Shown here piece after piece: positions 1 to 6,817 of a stretch of 22,718 bases of DNA; position 1 is the stretch's first letter, and every line of letters begins with the position of its first letter. The translations under genes and the position numbers were made by a program. Source of the stretch: an uncultured Bacteroidales bacterium (GTDB taxonomy: Bacteria > Bacteroidota > Bacteroidia > Bacteroidales > F082). Below the pieces are notes generated by a model. The model searched no databases and had not been told where the DNA came from. It saw only the letters and a program-made list of their open reading frames with translations. The DNA is taken from positions 1 through 22,718 of the forward strand of contig CALEMB010000148.1 in assembly GCA_937902805.1 (NCBI GenBank). Direction: 5' to 3'.

Positions 1-919
1 CAGAGCGGATCTCGTTGATGTAGTAGAGGAAACGGCTGTTGGCGTAGGCCTGCGTTCCGATGACGCGCCAGCCGTCGTTCGAGTTGCCAGAGCGAGCATG
101 ATAACCGCGTGAGGTCTTGTAATAAGCATGGTAATCTTTCACAAACTGCGGAACCTCATCGGGTAGCGGGTCGATGACACCGCCAGCCATTGCCATTGGG
201 TCGAAGAGGCGTTGCTTGCCCATGGCCTCGCGGGCAGCGTGGCGCGACTCTTCTTTGTCTTCGCTGTCGAAGTAGCCATTGCCGCTGACACGGGTCATGT
301 CGTACATCGTGCTGGCGACGGTGGCCTTGATGCGGGTGTCGGCAGCAGCAGCGTTGAGGGCGATGCCACCCCAGCCACAGATACCGATGATTCCGATGCG
401 TTCGGCATCTACGTTGTCCTGTTTCGACAGGAAATCAACTGCGGCCATGAAGTCTTCGGTGTTGATGTCGGGCGAGGCTGTACGACGAGGCTCGCCGCTA
501 CTTTCGCCAGTATAGGACGGATCGAAAGCCAGTGCCACAAAGCCGCGCTCTGCCATCCGCATGGCATAGAGGCCGCTCGACTGCTCCTTGACGGCACCAA
601 AAGGTCCGCTCACAGCTATAGCAGGTAGTTGGAGGGGATTTGAAATCCCCGACTCCTGAGTTGCGGATTTCAAATCCGCAACAACTTCTGCTTTGGGTGT
701 ATAAAGATCAGCTGCCAATGTCAGACCGTATTGTGTTTCAAATGTCACCTTGCGGTGGTTCACTTTGTCGCTCAGCGGGAACACCTTGTCCCACTCCTGC
801 GTGAGGTTCAGTTCTTGTTTCATTTCTTCTTTTGTTTCTGTTGCTTCTGTTGTTTGCGGTTGGTTGTTGCATGCGGTCATAAGTGCTACCACTGCTGCAA
901 AGATGAGAATCTTTTTCAT
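1..919 (-). CDS. Exported alpha/beta hydrolase (dienelactone-hydrolase-like), C-terminus cut by the window edge
   Basis: 306 codons are readable from the ATG at 919 to the left edge, with no stop, so the C-terminus is missing. Residues 1-17 form a lipoprotein signal peptide ending in a lipobox (LMTAC), so the enzyme is probably anchored on the periplasmic side of a membrane. Residues 98-185 match the alpha/beta hydrolase family common in Bacteroidetes and related to YcjY: a VSGPFGAVKEQ block, then the nucleophile elbow GICGWGG at 179-185. The putative nucleophile is Cys181, as in dienelactone hydrolases, rather than Ser. Residues 80-95 are encoded by two palindromic repeats (634-681), an insertion just before the LPAIAVSG strand. 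An internal Met33 could be an ancestral cytosolic start. It lies downstream of the cyclophilin-like gene on the same strand, across a 135-base gap that holds another repeat. The substrate is unknown. Confidence 0.85.
   Translation of the reverse strand, partial: MKKILIFAAVVALMTACNNQPQTTEATETKEEMKQELNLTQEWDKVFPLSDKVNHRKVTFETQYGLTLAADLYTPKAEVVADLKSATQESGISNPLQLPAIAVSGPFGAVKEQSSGLYAMRMAERGFVALAFDPSYTGESSGEPRRTASPDINTEDFMAAVDFLSKQDNVDAERIGIIGICGWGGIALNAAAADTRIKATVASTMYDMTRVSGNGYFDSEDKEESRHAAREAMGKQRLFDPMAMAGGVIDPLPDEVPQFVKDYHAYYKTSRGYHARSGNSNDGWRVIGTQAYANSRFLYYINEIRS
634..681. repeat. Pair of perfect palindromes inside the hydrolase gene
   Basis: Two perfect interrupted palindromes sit side by side: GGGGATTTGAAATCCCC (634-650) and TTGCGGATTTCAAATCCGCAA (661-681, 10-bp arms around one base). 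They share the GGATTT/AAATCC core and are separated by ten bases. The stretch keeps the hydrolase reading frame and encodes a 16-residue linker. The look is that of a small dispersed palindromic repeat. No second copy of this core was found in the window. Confidence 0.8.
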
Positions 920-946
920 AATAAGTAACTTTTCAATATTTATATT

Positions 947-1022
947 GGCTGTAAGCAGTCAGCCGTCAGCTATCAGCTTGCTAACATCAAGGCTGACTGC
1001 TGATTGCTGATAGCTGACAGCC
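947..1022. repeat. Imperfect inverted repeat built of TCAGC units (copy 1)
   Basis: The arms start GGCTGTAAGCAGTCAGCC on the left and end TGATAGCTGACAGCC on the right, around a TTGCTAACATCAAGG centre. The arms consist of repeated (T/A)CAGC and GCTGA units. A related copy lies at 13834-13909. The element fills the gap between the cyclophilin-like gene and the hydrolase, so if they are co-transcribed it forms a hairpin in the mRNA between them. Confidence 0.8.
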
Positions 1023-1054
1023 AAACTTGTGACTTTTTAGTAAACCATGCACAT

Positions 1055-1639
1055 TTAATTATCAATACTTATTTTCTTTTTCCCGTTTTGAATTACAATG
1101 CCTTTATAGCCTTGGGGGGCAATTTGTCCAGTAATCGTGTAGGCTGTTCCCTTTTTGTTTTCGTCAGGCGAAAGTTCTTGGATTCCCGTATGGATAGGCT
1201 GCAAGGAAAGCGTGATGGTAACCTCGCCTTCGCCTGCTTTGACAAACCGACGCACTTCGTCAGCCGATAGGTTATCGAGTTTGCCAATGCGCGTATACGA
1301 CCAAGAGTTGCTACCATAGAAGATGCAAATGTTGTCACCGTTGTATAAGACAAGGTCACCCGCAGAAGTGGTGGTTTGGTGGTCTGCCGTGGGGAACGAC
1401 TGCCCGACATAGCCCACTTTCTCGAAGTTGCCGTAGTCATGCGCCAAGTAGGTGATGTTGTCCGTTTGCAATGCAGCTATCAAGGCCCGTGTGCCGACAT
1501 TGTCTTCCATCGTGACGGTATGCGTCTCCTCTCCGATAGTGATATACATTGTCTCTTCCATTGTCTGTGCAAAAGTCTCGCTGTTCTTCGAGCAACCTGT
1601 AATCAGTATTGCTGCCAGTAACCAAAGAATCTTTTTCAT
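1055..1639 (-). CDS. Cyclophilin-like fold lipoprotein with a sorting-tail-like C-terminus
   Basis: 194 residues. The signal peptide ends in the lipobox ITGC (Cys16), giving a lipoprotein. Residues 31-146 resemble the bacterial cyclophilin-like family often found beside flavodoxins: a strand starting MYITIGEE, a MEDNVGTRALIAAL helix region, SAGDLVLYNGDNICIFYG, then YTRIGKLD. No enzymatic role is established for this family. Residues 164-194 (AYTITGQ, then YKGIVIQNGKKKISI) look like the C-terminal tails that guide Bacteroidetes proteins to type IX secretion, which is unusual behind a lipobox. It is divergent from the AraC regulator at 1805 and followed by the hydrolase. The ATG at 1639 is supported by the leader and by a promoter element 25 bases upstream. 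Confidence 0.8.
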   Translation of the reverse strand: MKKILWLLAAILITGCSKNSETFAQTMEETMYITIGEETHTVTMEDNVGTRALIAALQTDNITYLAHDYGNFEKVGYVGQSFPTADHQTTTSAGDLVLYNGDNICIFYGSNSWSYTRIGKLDNLSADEVRRFVKAGEGEVTITLSLQPIHTGIQELSPDENKKGTAYTITGQIAPQGYKGIVIQNGKKKISIDN

Positions 1640-1664
1640 TTAGGTCTAATTCTGATTTCGCTGG

Positions 1665-1672
1665 CAAAAGTA
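1665..1672 (-). promoter_or_regulatory. Bacteroidetes -7 element (TACTTTTG) for the cyclophilin-like gene
   Basis: Read on the minus strand this is TACTTTTG, matching TAnnTTTG. It lies 25 bases upstream of the ATG at 1639. No clear -33 TTTG is visible at the usual distance. Confidence 0.55.
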
Positions 1673-1700
1673 CACTTGTTATTTAAAAGAGGTATTACAT

Positions 1701-1725
1701 AAATTGGCTAATTATATACCAATTT
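1701..1725. promoter_or_regulatory. Palindromic operator candidate between divergent genes
   Basis: AAATTGG (1701-1707) and CCAATTT (1719-1725) form a 7-bp inverted repeat around 11 A/T-rich bases. It is placed between the two opposing promoters, upstream of both, where the adjacent AraC protein or another regulator could bind. The identity of the binder is inference. Confidence 0.35.
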
Positions 1726-1789
1726 CGCAGATAATATATTATTATCATTTAAAAAAGTACCATTTTTATCTCATTATTCATATTCTTTG

Positions 1790-1797
1790 TACCTTTG
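1790..1797 (+). promoter_or_regulatory. Bacteroidetes -7 element (TACCTTTG) for the first AraC regulator
   Basis: TACCTTTG matches TAnnTTTG and ends only seven bases before the ATG at 1805. Transcription would then start a few bases before the start codon, giving an almost leaderless mRNA. No good -33 element was found. Confidence 0.55.
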
Positions 1798-1804
1798 CCT
1801 CGCA

Positions 1805-2698
1805 ATGAAGAAGATTCTGAAAATAGATACCCCCAACGATTATGCCCGATTTGTGGATGCTCCCGAGCTGCATCCATTGGTCAGTATTATCCACTATGAC
1901 GAACTGGCTCCCTTCCGCCATAGCCTGAACAACTACGGTGTCTATGGGCTTTTTATCCAGCGTCAGTTTCCTAAAGATCTCTCGTATGGCATGAAAACCG
2001 TGCAAGTGAGCGATGCCTCGATTATTGCCGTAGAGCCAGGACAGATTGGCGGCTTGGAGGACAACGGGGAACGCATCTCGCTGAGCGGATGGGTGCTTTT
2101 GTGGTCGCCCGAGTTGCTGCACGGCTCCGAACTGGAACGCCAAATAGACCGCTACCAGTATTTCTCTTATTTCTTCACCGGCTCGCTACGGATGGAGCCT
2201 GATGAATGGCTCAGCATCACGCAACTGCTCTCTCAGATGCGACAAGAGTTGATAATTCACGATGACTCGCCCTCGCTCAGAAGCATCTTGTTGGGCTATC
2301 TGCACCTGATACTGGAATACTGCAACCGCATCTACCAGCGGCAACTTTCTGAAGAAGACCATGGTGGCAGTGACCTCTTGAAGCGCTTTCACGATCTGCT
2401 ACAACAGTATTTCCGAGAGAATCGACAGTTGTCACAAGGCCTGCCCACCGTCGCCTATTGCGCCTCAGAGCTGGCTTATTCGCCTCGTTATTTCGGCGAC
2501 ATTGTCCACAAGGCCACAGGAGGAACAGCCATCGGCTACATCCACAACTATGTCATCAACCAGGCCAAGAGCCTGCTCATGAACGGTCACAACATCAGCG
2601 AGACCTCGAGGCTCCTTGGTTTCGATTTTCCCCATCATTTCACCCGTCTCTTCAAAAAGATGACTGGCCTAACGCCGAGCGAGTATTTGGGGAAATAG
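1805..2698 (+). CDS. AraC-family transcriptional regulator
   Basis: 297 residues from the ATG at 1805. A TTG at 1787 is in frame but overlaps the promoter element, so it was not used. The N-terminal 180 or so residues are a variable sensing domain. Residues 195-297 form the two-helix-turn-helix AraC DNA-binding domain: SPRYFGDIVHKATG in the first half, then ISETSRLLGFDFPHHFTRLF and the closing TGLTPSEYLGK. It faces away from the cyclophilin-like/hydrolase pair and converges on the SDR gene with 11 bases between them. Control of the divergent pair is likely from position. The ligand is unknown. Confidence 0.9.
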   Translation: MKKILKIDTPNDYARFVDAPELHPLVSIIHYDELAPFRHSLNNYGVYGLFIQRQFPKDLSYGMKTVQVSDASIIAVEPGQIGGLEDNGERISLSGWVLLWSPELLHGSELERQIDRYQYFSYFFTGSLRMEPDEWLSITQLLSQMRQELIIHDDSPSLRSILLGYLHLILEYCNRIYQRQLSEEDHGGSDLLKRFHDLLQQYFRENRQLSQGLPTVAYCASELAYSPRYFGDIVHKATGGTAIGYIHNYVINQAKSLLMNGHNISETSRLLGFDFPHHFTRLFKKMTGLTPSEYLGK

Positions 2699-2709
2699 TT
2701 TGTGGATTA

Positions 2710-3555
2710 TTATCCTAATTGATATTCGCCTGCACGAATGGCAGCGATGACACCACCGTCGATGAGCAGGTCGGTGCCTGTGATGAACTTGGCATGTTCG
2801 CCGAGCAAGAAAGCTGCGGCTTCGGCAATCTCGTCGCTGGTGCCAGTGCGCTGGGCGGCTGAAGCATCAATCATACGCTGGTAGCCCTCGCCGTTGGCGT
2901 TGAACTCGTCGTAGGCCAACGGGGTGACGACGACACCCGGTGAGATGGTGTTGATGCGGGCACGACGCTTGCGCCAGCTGGTGGCGGCGGCACGCTGCGC
3001 CTGCAGATGGTTCAATCGTTTGGCAATCATATAAGCGAGGCCGCTGTTCTGCATGGCCACCTCTTGAATGAATTTCACCTCTTTCAGTTTGGCGGTCGGT
3101 GTCTGCACCAATTGCAGCTCGATGTCATTGGGGATGGGGTACATATAGGCCGCTTGGCTGCTGATGATGAGTCCTGCGCCACCCTCGGCCATCACTTCGC
3201 CGAAAGCATCGACGGCATAACCCGTGCCGACCATGTCGAGGTCGACGATAAGCTCGGGGTTGGCCTGATTGGGCGATGCACCAGCCGTATCGATGAAGTA
3301 CATCACGGGGCCCAGTTCAGCGGCCTTCTTTGCAAAAGCCTCTATATTGTCTTTCTGCAAGGCGTTCACCACTAAGGTCTCCACATCGTATCCGCAGCGA
3401 CGGAAATCCTCGCCGACGCGCTCCAATGCCTTCTCGCTGATGTCGCCCAAAAGGATTTTCTTGCCTGCACCAATGCGGCGTACAATGGCGGTTCCCATAC
3501 TACCGGCACCTAAAAGTGCCACTACTTGTTTATGTTCGTTTCTGTCGAAATACAT
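2710..3555 (-). CDS. SDR-family NAD(P)-dependent oxidoreductase
   Basis: 281 residues, usual for a classical short-chain dehydrogenase/reductase. The catalytic elements are visible: Ser132/133 (IISSQAA), Tyr175 and Lys179 (YMIAK), INTISPG at 201-207, and the C-terminal FITGTDLLIDGG. The nucleotide-binding turn is GAGSMG at 16-21 instead of the common TGxxxGxG, and it is followed by LLGDIS, suggesting an acidic residue that favours NAD(H). It is the last gene of the operon starting at 6684, 18 bases after the DUF362 gene. The substrate cannot be read from the sequence. Confidence 0.88.
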   Translation of the reverse strand: MYFDRNEHKQVVALLGAGSMGTAIVRRIGAGKKILLGDISEKALERVGEDFRRCGYDVETLVVNALQKDNIEAFAKKAAELGPVMYFIDTAGASPNQANPELIVDLDMVGTGYAVDAFGEVMAEGGAGLIISSQAAYMYPIPNDIELQLVQTPTAKLKEVKFIQEVAMQNSGLAYMIAKRLNHLQAQRAAATSWRKRRARINTISPGVVVTPLAYDEFNANGEGYQRMIDASAAQRTGTSDEIAEAAAFLLGEHAKFITGTDLLIDGGVIAAIRAGEYQLG

Positions 3556-3573
3556 TGTTTTTTTGTTTGTTGT

Positions 3574-4602
3574 TTATTTGTCAATGCTGATGATGGTGTA
3601 TTGACGGCTACCGAGACCAATTTTCTCAGCATGTTCAACGGTGTGGATGCCGTGACGGCTCTCTATACGCTCTTTCATTGAAGCCACATCGTTGTCAGCG
3701 GTTTGTTCTTGACCAAGGACGAGGTCGATGCAGGCCTGGTCGAGGGCCACAGGATCGGTGCTGGCCATGATGCCCATGTCTTGTAGTGCCACTGGAGTGG
3801 GATTGCCGTTGCAGTCACAATCGATGCTCATGTTGTTCATGACATTGATATAGAGGACCTTGCCCTTGAAGTAGTCGTGCACTGCAGCGGCAGCATTGGC
3901 CATACATTCAAGGAACTTGTCCTGATTTTCAGGCTGGATGTAGTCCCAAAGATGGGTATAGTCCTCGCATTGGCCGTTGGTGTGGATGTAGGTCTTACCG
4001 TTGCGCGAAGCTACACCGATGCTGGCGTTCTTCAGTACGCCACCGAAGCCGCCCATCTGGTGTCCCTTGAAGTGGGCAAGGTTAATCATGAAATCATAGT
4101 TTTGGATGTTCTGTCCCACGATGTTGTAGCGCATGTAGGTGGTGTCGCGCACAGGGATTTTGATTTCGCCGTCGGCATCCATGATGTCCACACCACCGAT
4201 GGTGTTGAAGCCATGTTCCTCGATGACCTTTAGGTGGTCTTCGGTAAGCATGCGCTTGCCGGCGTAAGCGGTATTACATTCCACAATCTTGCCGTTCACC
4301 AACTGCACCAAAGGCCCAATCAAGTCGGCCTTCAAGTGGTTGTTGTTGCCGGCCTCGCCGGTGGAGATTTTCACGGCCACACGGCCTTCGGCTTCTACGC
4401 CAAGCGCCTTGTAGATGTTAATGAGTGCCTCAGGGCTAATTTCGTTAGTGAAATAGACTTTCGATGTGTTTTCCATGTTGGGTGTTGTTGGTTCGGTTTG
4501 TTCTTGTTGTTCGGTTGTTGAATTGCCGTTTTTGTTTTGGCAGTTTGTGTTAGCCATCACCAATGCCATAGCGGTGAGAACCAAAAGTTTTCTTACTTTC
4601 AT
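3574..4602 (-). CDS. Exported DUF362 domain protein
   Basis: 342 residues. Residues 1-21 look like a signal peptide ending at a cysteine (TNC), though the residues before it do not make a good lipobox, so signal peptidase I cleavage is also possible. From residue 43 (MENTSKVYFT) to the end the protein matches DUF362: KADLIGPLVQLVNG, YDFMINLAHFKGH, GGFGGVLKNASIGVASRNGK and STDPVALDQACIDLV. Some DUF362 proteins carry ferredoxin-type cysteine clusters, but none is visible here. Met43 coincides with where a cytosolic homologue would begin. It lies 23 bases after the flavodoxin gene in the same operon. The biochemical role of DUF362 is not settled; the context suggests redox chemistry. Confidence 0.85.
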   Translation of the reverse strand: MKVRKLLVLTAMALVMANTNCQNKNGNSTTEQQEQTEPTTPNMENTSKVYFTNEISPEALINIYKALGVEAEGRVAVKISTGEAGNNNHLKADLIGPLVQLVNGKIVECNTAYAGKRMLTEDHLKVIEEHGFNTIGGVDIMDADGEIKIPVRDTTYMRYNIVGQNIQNYDFMINLAHFKGHQMGGFGGVLKNASIGVASRNGKTYIHTNGQCEDYTHLWDYIQPENQDKFLECMANAAAAVHDYFKGKVLYINVMNNMSIDCDCNGNPTPVALQDMGIMASTDPVALDQACIDLVLGQEQTADNDVASMKERIESRHGIHTVEHAEKIGLGSRQYTIISIDK

Positions 4603-4625
4603 ATTGTCAAGTGTTTAATGTGTTA

Positions 4626-5261
4626 TTAAAGACCTTTCAACCATTTCTCAACCTTTGCCTTGCCCGTGCGGACTTCGTGCCCATAGATGCTGAACTCGCC
4701 CGTGACCTTGGCCTTCGGGAAAGCCTTCTTTACGTCGCTGACGCAGCTGGCCAGACCGCTGCCTTCGTGAGTAGTAAAGGGGATGACGGTCTTGCCGTCG
4801 AGGTTGATGTCCTTGAAGAGGGTGAACATCACCTGCGGATAGGTGCCCCACCACACGGGACCGCCGATGAAGACGGTGTCGTATTGGCTGAGGTCGGGGG
4901 CGGTGCCTTCGTAAGGCGGAAGTTCGCCCTTGTTGGCCTCTTCTTTGGCCAATTCGATGAGAGGCATATAGGCCATGCCATCGTACTTGTGCGTGACGAT
5001 TTCAAACTGGTCGGCACCTTTGATTTCTGTGATATAGTCGGCCACGATCTTGGTGTTGCCGACCTCGATGTTGCCCACGCTGTAATTGTCGCCCGCATGG
5101 GAGAAGAAAATAACGATGGATTTGTTCATAGATTGATTATTTGATTGTTTTCCGTTTTGTAGAGACGTTTCATAAAACGTCTCTACCTTGTTATTTTGTG
5201 CATTGCAGCCAGTGGTCATGTGGAGTGCCAGGGCTGCGATGATGATGTTTTTGATTTTCAT
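4626..5261 (-). CDS. Flavodoxin with lipoprotein leader
   Basis: 211 residues. From residue 45 (MNKSIVIFFSHAGDNYSVG) to the end this is a flavodoxin of about 167 residues, with a phosphate-loop-like start, the aromatic GGPVWWGTYPQVMFTLF segment near the flavin, and FTTHEGSG. It should bind FMN and carry electrons. Residues 1-19 add a lipoprotein signal (TTGC, Cys19). The linker between leader and domain contains a perfect palindrome (5159-5186) encoding residues 26-35. A second start at Met45 (ATG at 5129) would give a cytosolic flavodoxin, so both forms are possible. It is the third gene of the five-gene operon, 24 bases after the aldo/keto reductase. Confidence 0.88.
   Translation of the reverse strand: MKIKNIIIAALALHMTTGCNAQNNKVETFYETSLQNGKQSNNQSMNKSIVIFFSHAGDNYSVGNIEVGNTKIVADYITEIKGADQFEIVTHKYDGMAYMPLIELAKEEANKGELPPYEGTAPDLSQYDTVFIGGPVWWGTYPQVMFTLFKDINLDGKTVIPFTTHEGSGLASCVSDVKKAFPKAKVTGEFSIYGHEVRTGKAKVEKWLKGL
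5159..5186. repeat. Perfect 12-bp inverted repeat inside the flavodoxin gene
   Basis: GTAGAGACGTTT and AAACGTCTCTAC are exact complements around the four bases CATA. The frame stays open and the repeat encodes a linker just after the lipobox. Palindromes of this GTAGAGACGTTT type are, from my memory, dispersed in several bacterial genomes; only one copy is in this window. Confidence 0.8.
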
Positions 5262-5285
5262 TGTTGCTTTGGCTTTATTTGTGTT

Positions 5286-6134
5286 TTATACCAAACCTCT
5301 CCAGCCCATGAACATCTTGGTCACTTCACCATCGTGGTGGTCGAAGAAGAGGCTTTGTTTGGTGTCGAGGGCTTCGATTCGTGCCATCTCGTCAGGCGAC
5401 AGCTTGAAGTCGAAGATGTTGAAGTTCTCTGCCATGCGTTCCTTGTGGGTCGATTTCGGAATGATGATTACATTGCGCTGTAACAGGAAACGAAGGGCTG
5501 TTTGGGCCACACTCTTTCCATGAGCTTTACCGATTTCCGCCAGCACCTCGTTGGTGAAGAATCCATTGCGACCTTCGGCCAAGGGTCCCCACGACATGAT
5601 CTGGCAGCCCAACTCTTCCATGTATTTTTGAGGTTGTTTTTGCTGGTTGAATACATGTGTCTCCACCTGATTTACCATTGGCCTGACCTCAACATTCGAT
5701 GCCAAGTCAATGAAATGGTCGGGGTAGAAGTTGCTCACGCCGATGGAGCGAAGTTTGCCTGCGCGGTAGGCTTCCTCCAAGGCGCGATAGGCCCCGTAGC
5801 GGTCACAGAAGGGCTGGTGAAGCAGCATCAAGTCGATGTACTCTGTCTGCAACTTGCGCAGGCTTTCGTCGATGGAGGCTTTCGCTTTCTCGTAGCCATA
5901 GTTCGAAATCCAGATCTTCGAAACGATGAACACCTCGTCGCGAGAGATTCCGCTCTTTTTCACTGCGTTACCCACGCCTTCCTCGTTGGCGTAGGCTTGT
6001 GCTGTGTCGACCATGCGGTAACCGACACTTAATGCGTCGCTCACACAACGTTCAGCCTCTTCAGGCGATACCTGATAAACTCCGTAGCCCAGTTGGGGCA
6101 TCTTTACTCCATTTGATAATGTGATGTATTCCAT
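5286..6134 (-). CDS. Aldo/keto reductase
   Basis: 282 residues, the usual length for a short AKR. The catalytic tetrad is Asp43, Tyr48, Lys73 and His106 (DTAQAY, SKIW, LLHQP). SIGVSNF is present near 130, and the NADPH site IIPKSTHKERMAEN lies near 224-237. It is a cytosolic NADPH-dependent carbonyl reductase, close to the 2,5-diketo-gluconate reductase type. It is the second gene of the operon, 22 bases after the acetyltransferase. The true substrate is unknown. Confidence 0.93.
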   Translation of the reverse strand: MEYITLSNGVKMPQLGYGVYQVSPEEAERCVSDALSVGYRMVDTAQAYANEEGVGNAVKKSGISRDEVFIVSKIWISNYGYEKAKASIDESLRKLQTEYIDLMLLHQPFCDRYGAYRALEEAYRAGKLRSIGVSNFYPDHFIDLASNVEVRPMVNQVETHVFNQQKQPQKYMEELGCQIMSWGPLAEGRNGFFTNEVLAEIGKAHGKSVAQTALRFLLQRNVIIIPKSTHKERMAENFNIFDFKLSPDEMARIEALDTKQSLFFDHHDGEVTKMFMGWRGLV

Positions 6135-6156
6135 GTCTTTTATTCTTTTTATTAAC

Positions 6157-6684
6157 TTATTCTATGTTTCTGATTACCTTCGCAGGATTACCGCCCACGA
6201 TGGTATTCGATGCCACATCCTTGGTTACAACAGCACCAGCGGCCACGACAGCATTCTTACCAATGGTCACGCCAGGCAAAATGGTGGCACCAGCACCAAC
6301 CCAAACGTTTTCGCAGATGTGGACGGGCTTGCATAGGAGAATCTGACGGTCGTAGAGGTCGTGGTTATTGGAGATGAGTTGCGCATTGGCGGCAATCATC
6401 GCACCCTCGTCGATGGTGATGCCGCCGCGGGCCATCATCAAGCAGTTGTTCATGATCATCACGTTCTTCCCGATGTGGACACGGTCGAAGCACACGCCCG
6501 TCAAGCCGGGCATCACCCAGCTGCCTTCGCTGATGTTATCGCCGAAGAGCTCACGCACCAGCGCGTTGTACTCGTCGGTATAAGGCATCGTGTGGTTCAG
6601 TTTGAAAAGGACTTGCGCTTGGCGCACGCCTTCCGCGTGTTCTTCGGCTGTGGTCAGCCTGGGGTCAACTCTTTGTTCTTGCAT
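6157..6684 (-). CDS. Hexapeptide-repeat sugar O-acetyltransferase (Maa/LacA type)
   Basis: 175 residues from the ATG at 6684. An in-frame TTG at 6723 lies upstream of the promoter element, so it was not used. The N-terminal helical cap contains MPYTDEYNALVRELFG. A left-handed beta helix of hexapeptide turns follows, with the catalytic region MIAANAQLISNNHDLYD (His of NHD) and the closing ILPGVTIGKNAVVAAGAVVTKDV and GNPAKVIR. Such trimers transfer acetyl from acetyl-CoA to sugar hydroxyls. It is the first gene of the operon, divergent from the AraC regulator at 6818, with a promoter element 25 bases upstream. Confidence 0.92.
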   Translation of the reverse strand: MQEQRVDPRLTTAEEHAEGVRQAQVLFKLNHTMPYTDEYNALVRELFGDNISEGSWVMPGLTGVCFDRVHIGKNVMIMNNCLMMARGGITIDEGAMIAANAQLISNNHDLYDRQILLCKPVHICENVWVGAGATILPGVTIGKNAVVAAGAVVTKDVASNTIVGGNPAKVIRNIE

Positions 6685-6709
6685 CGTTGTCAGGTTTTGA
6701 ATTACGATG

Positions 6710-6717
6710 CAAAAATA
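6710..6717 (-). promoter_or_regulatory. Bacteroidetes -7 element (TATTTTTG) for the five-gene redox operon
   Basis: On the minus strand TATTTTTG matches TAnnTTTG, 25 bases before the acetyltransferase ATG. The nearest CAAA that could be a -33 element is at 6745-6748, farther than usual. A weak promoter that needs an activator would fit the AraC-type repeats next to it. Confidence 0.55.
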
Positions 6718-6743
6718 CAGCAACTTAATGGGTTATTAGTTTC

Positions 6744-6776
6744 ACAAAAAGCATCATTATTTTTACAAAATCCATC
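6744..6776. promoter_or_regulatory. Direct repeat, likely AraC-family binding site
   Basis: ACAAAAAGCATC (6744-6755) and ACAAAATCCATC (6765-6776) agree at 10 of 12 positions and start 21 bp apart, two helical turns. That arrangement is usual for AraC-type regulators binding as a side-by-side pair. The site is just upstream of the promoter of the minus-strand operon and of the -33 region of the regulator gene. Confidence 0.5.
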
Positions 6777-6779
6777 TTT

Positions 6780-6813
6780 TTTGTGCTAGTGAGAGAAATA
6801 AAGTGTAATTTTG
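6780..6813 (+). promoter_or_regulatory. Promoter of the second AraC regulator
   Basis: TTTG (6780-6783) and TAATTTTG (6806-6813, TAnnTTTG) are separated by 22 bases, close to the normal Bacteroidetes spacing. The -7 element ends only four bases before the ATG at 6818, which predicts a leaderless transcript. Confidence 0.65.
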
Positions 6814-6817
6814 CGCC

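Noticed and set aside
947..1022. CRISPR-like array of TCAGC units
   Set aside because: Units are too short and there are no spacers of constant length; it is an inverted repeat.
1787..1804. TTG start six codons before the AraC ATG
   Set aside because: It overlaps the -7 promoter element, so it would not be in the transcript.
6685..6723. TTG-started extension of the acetyltransferase
   Set aside because: It includes the promoter element at 6710-6717; ATG 6684 fits the family length.
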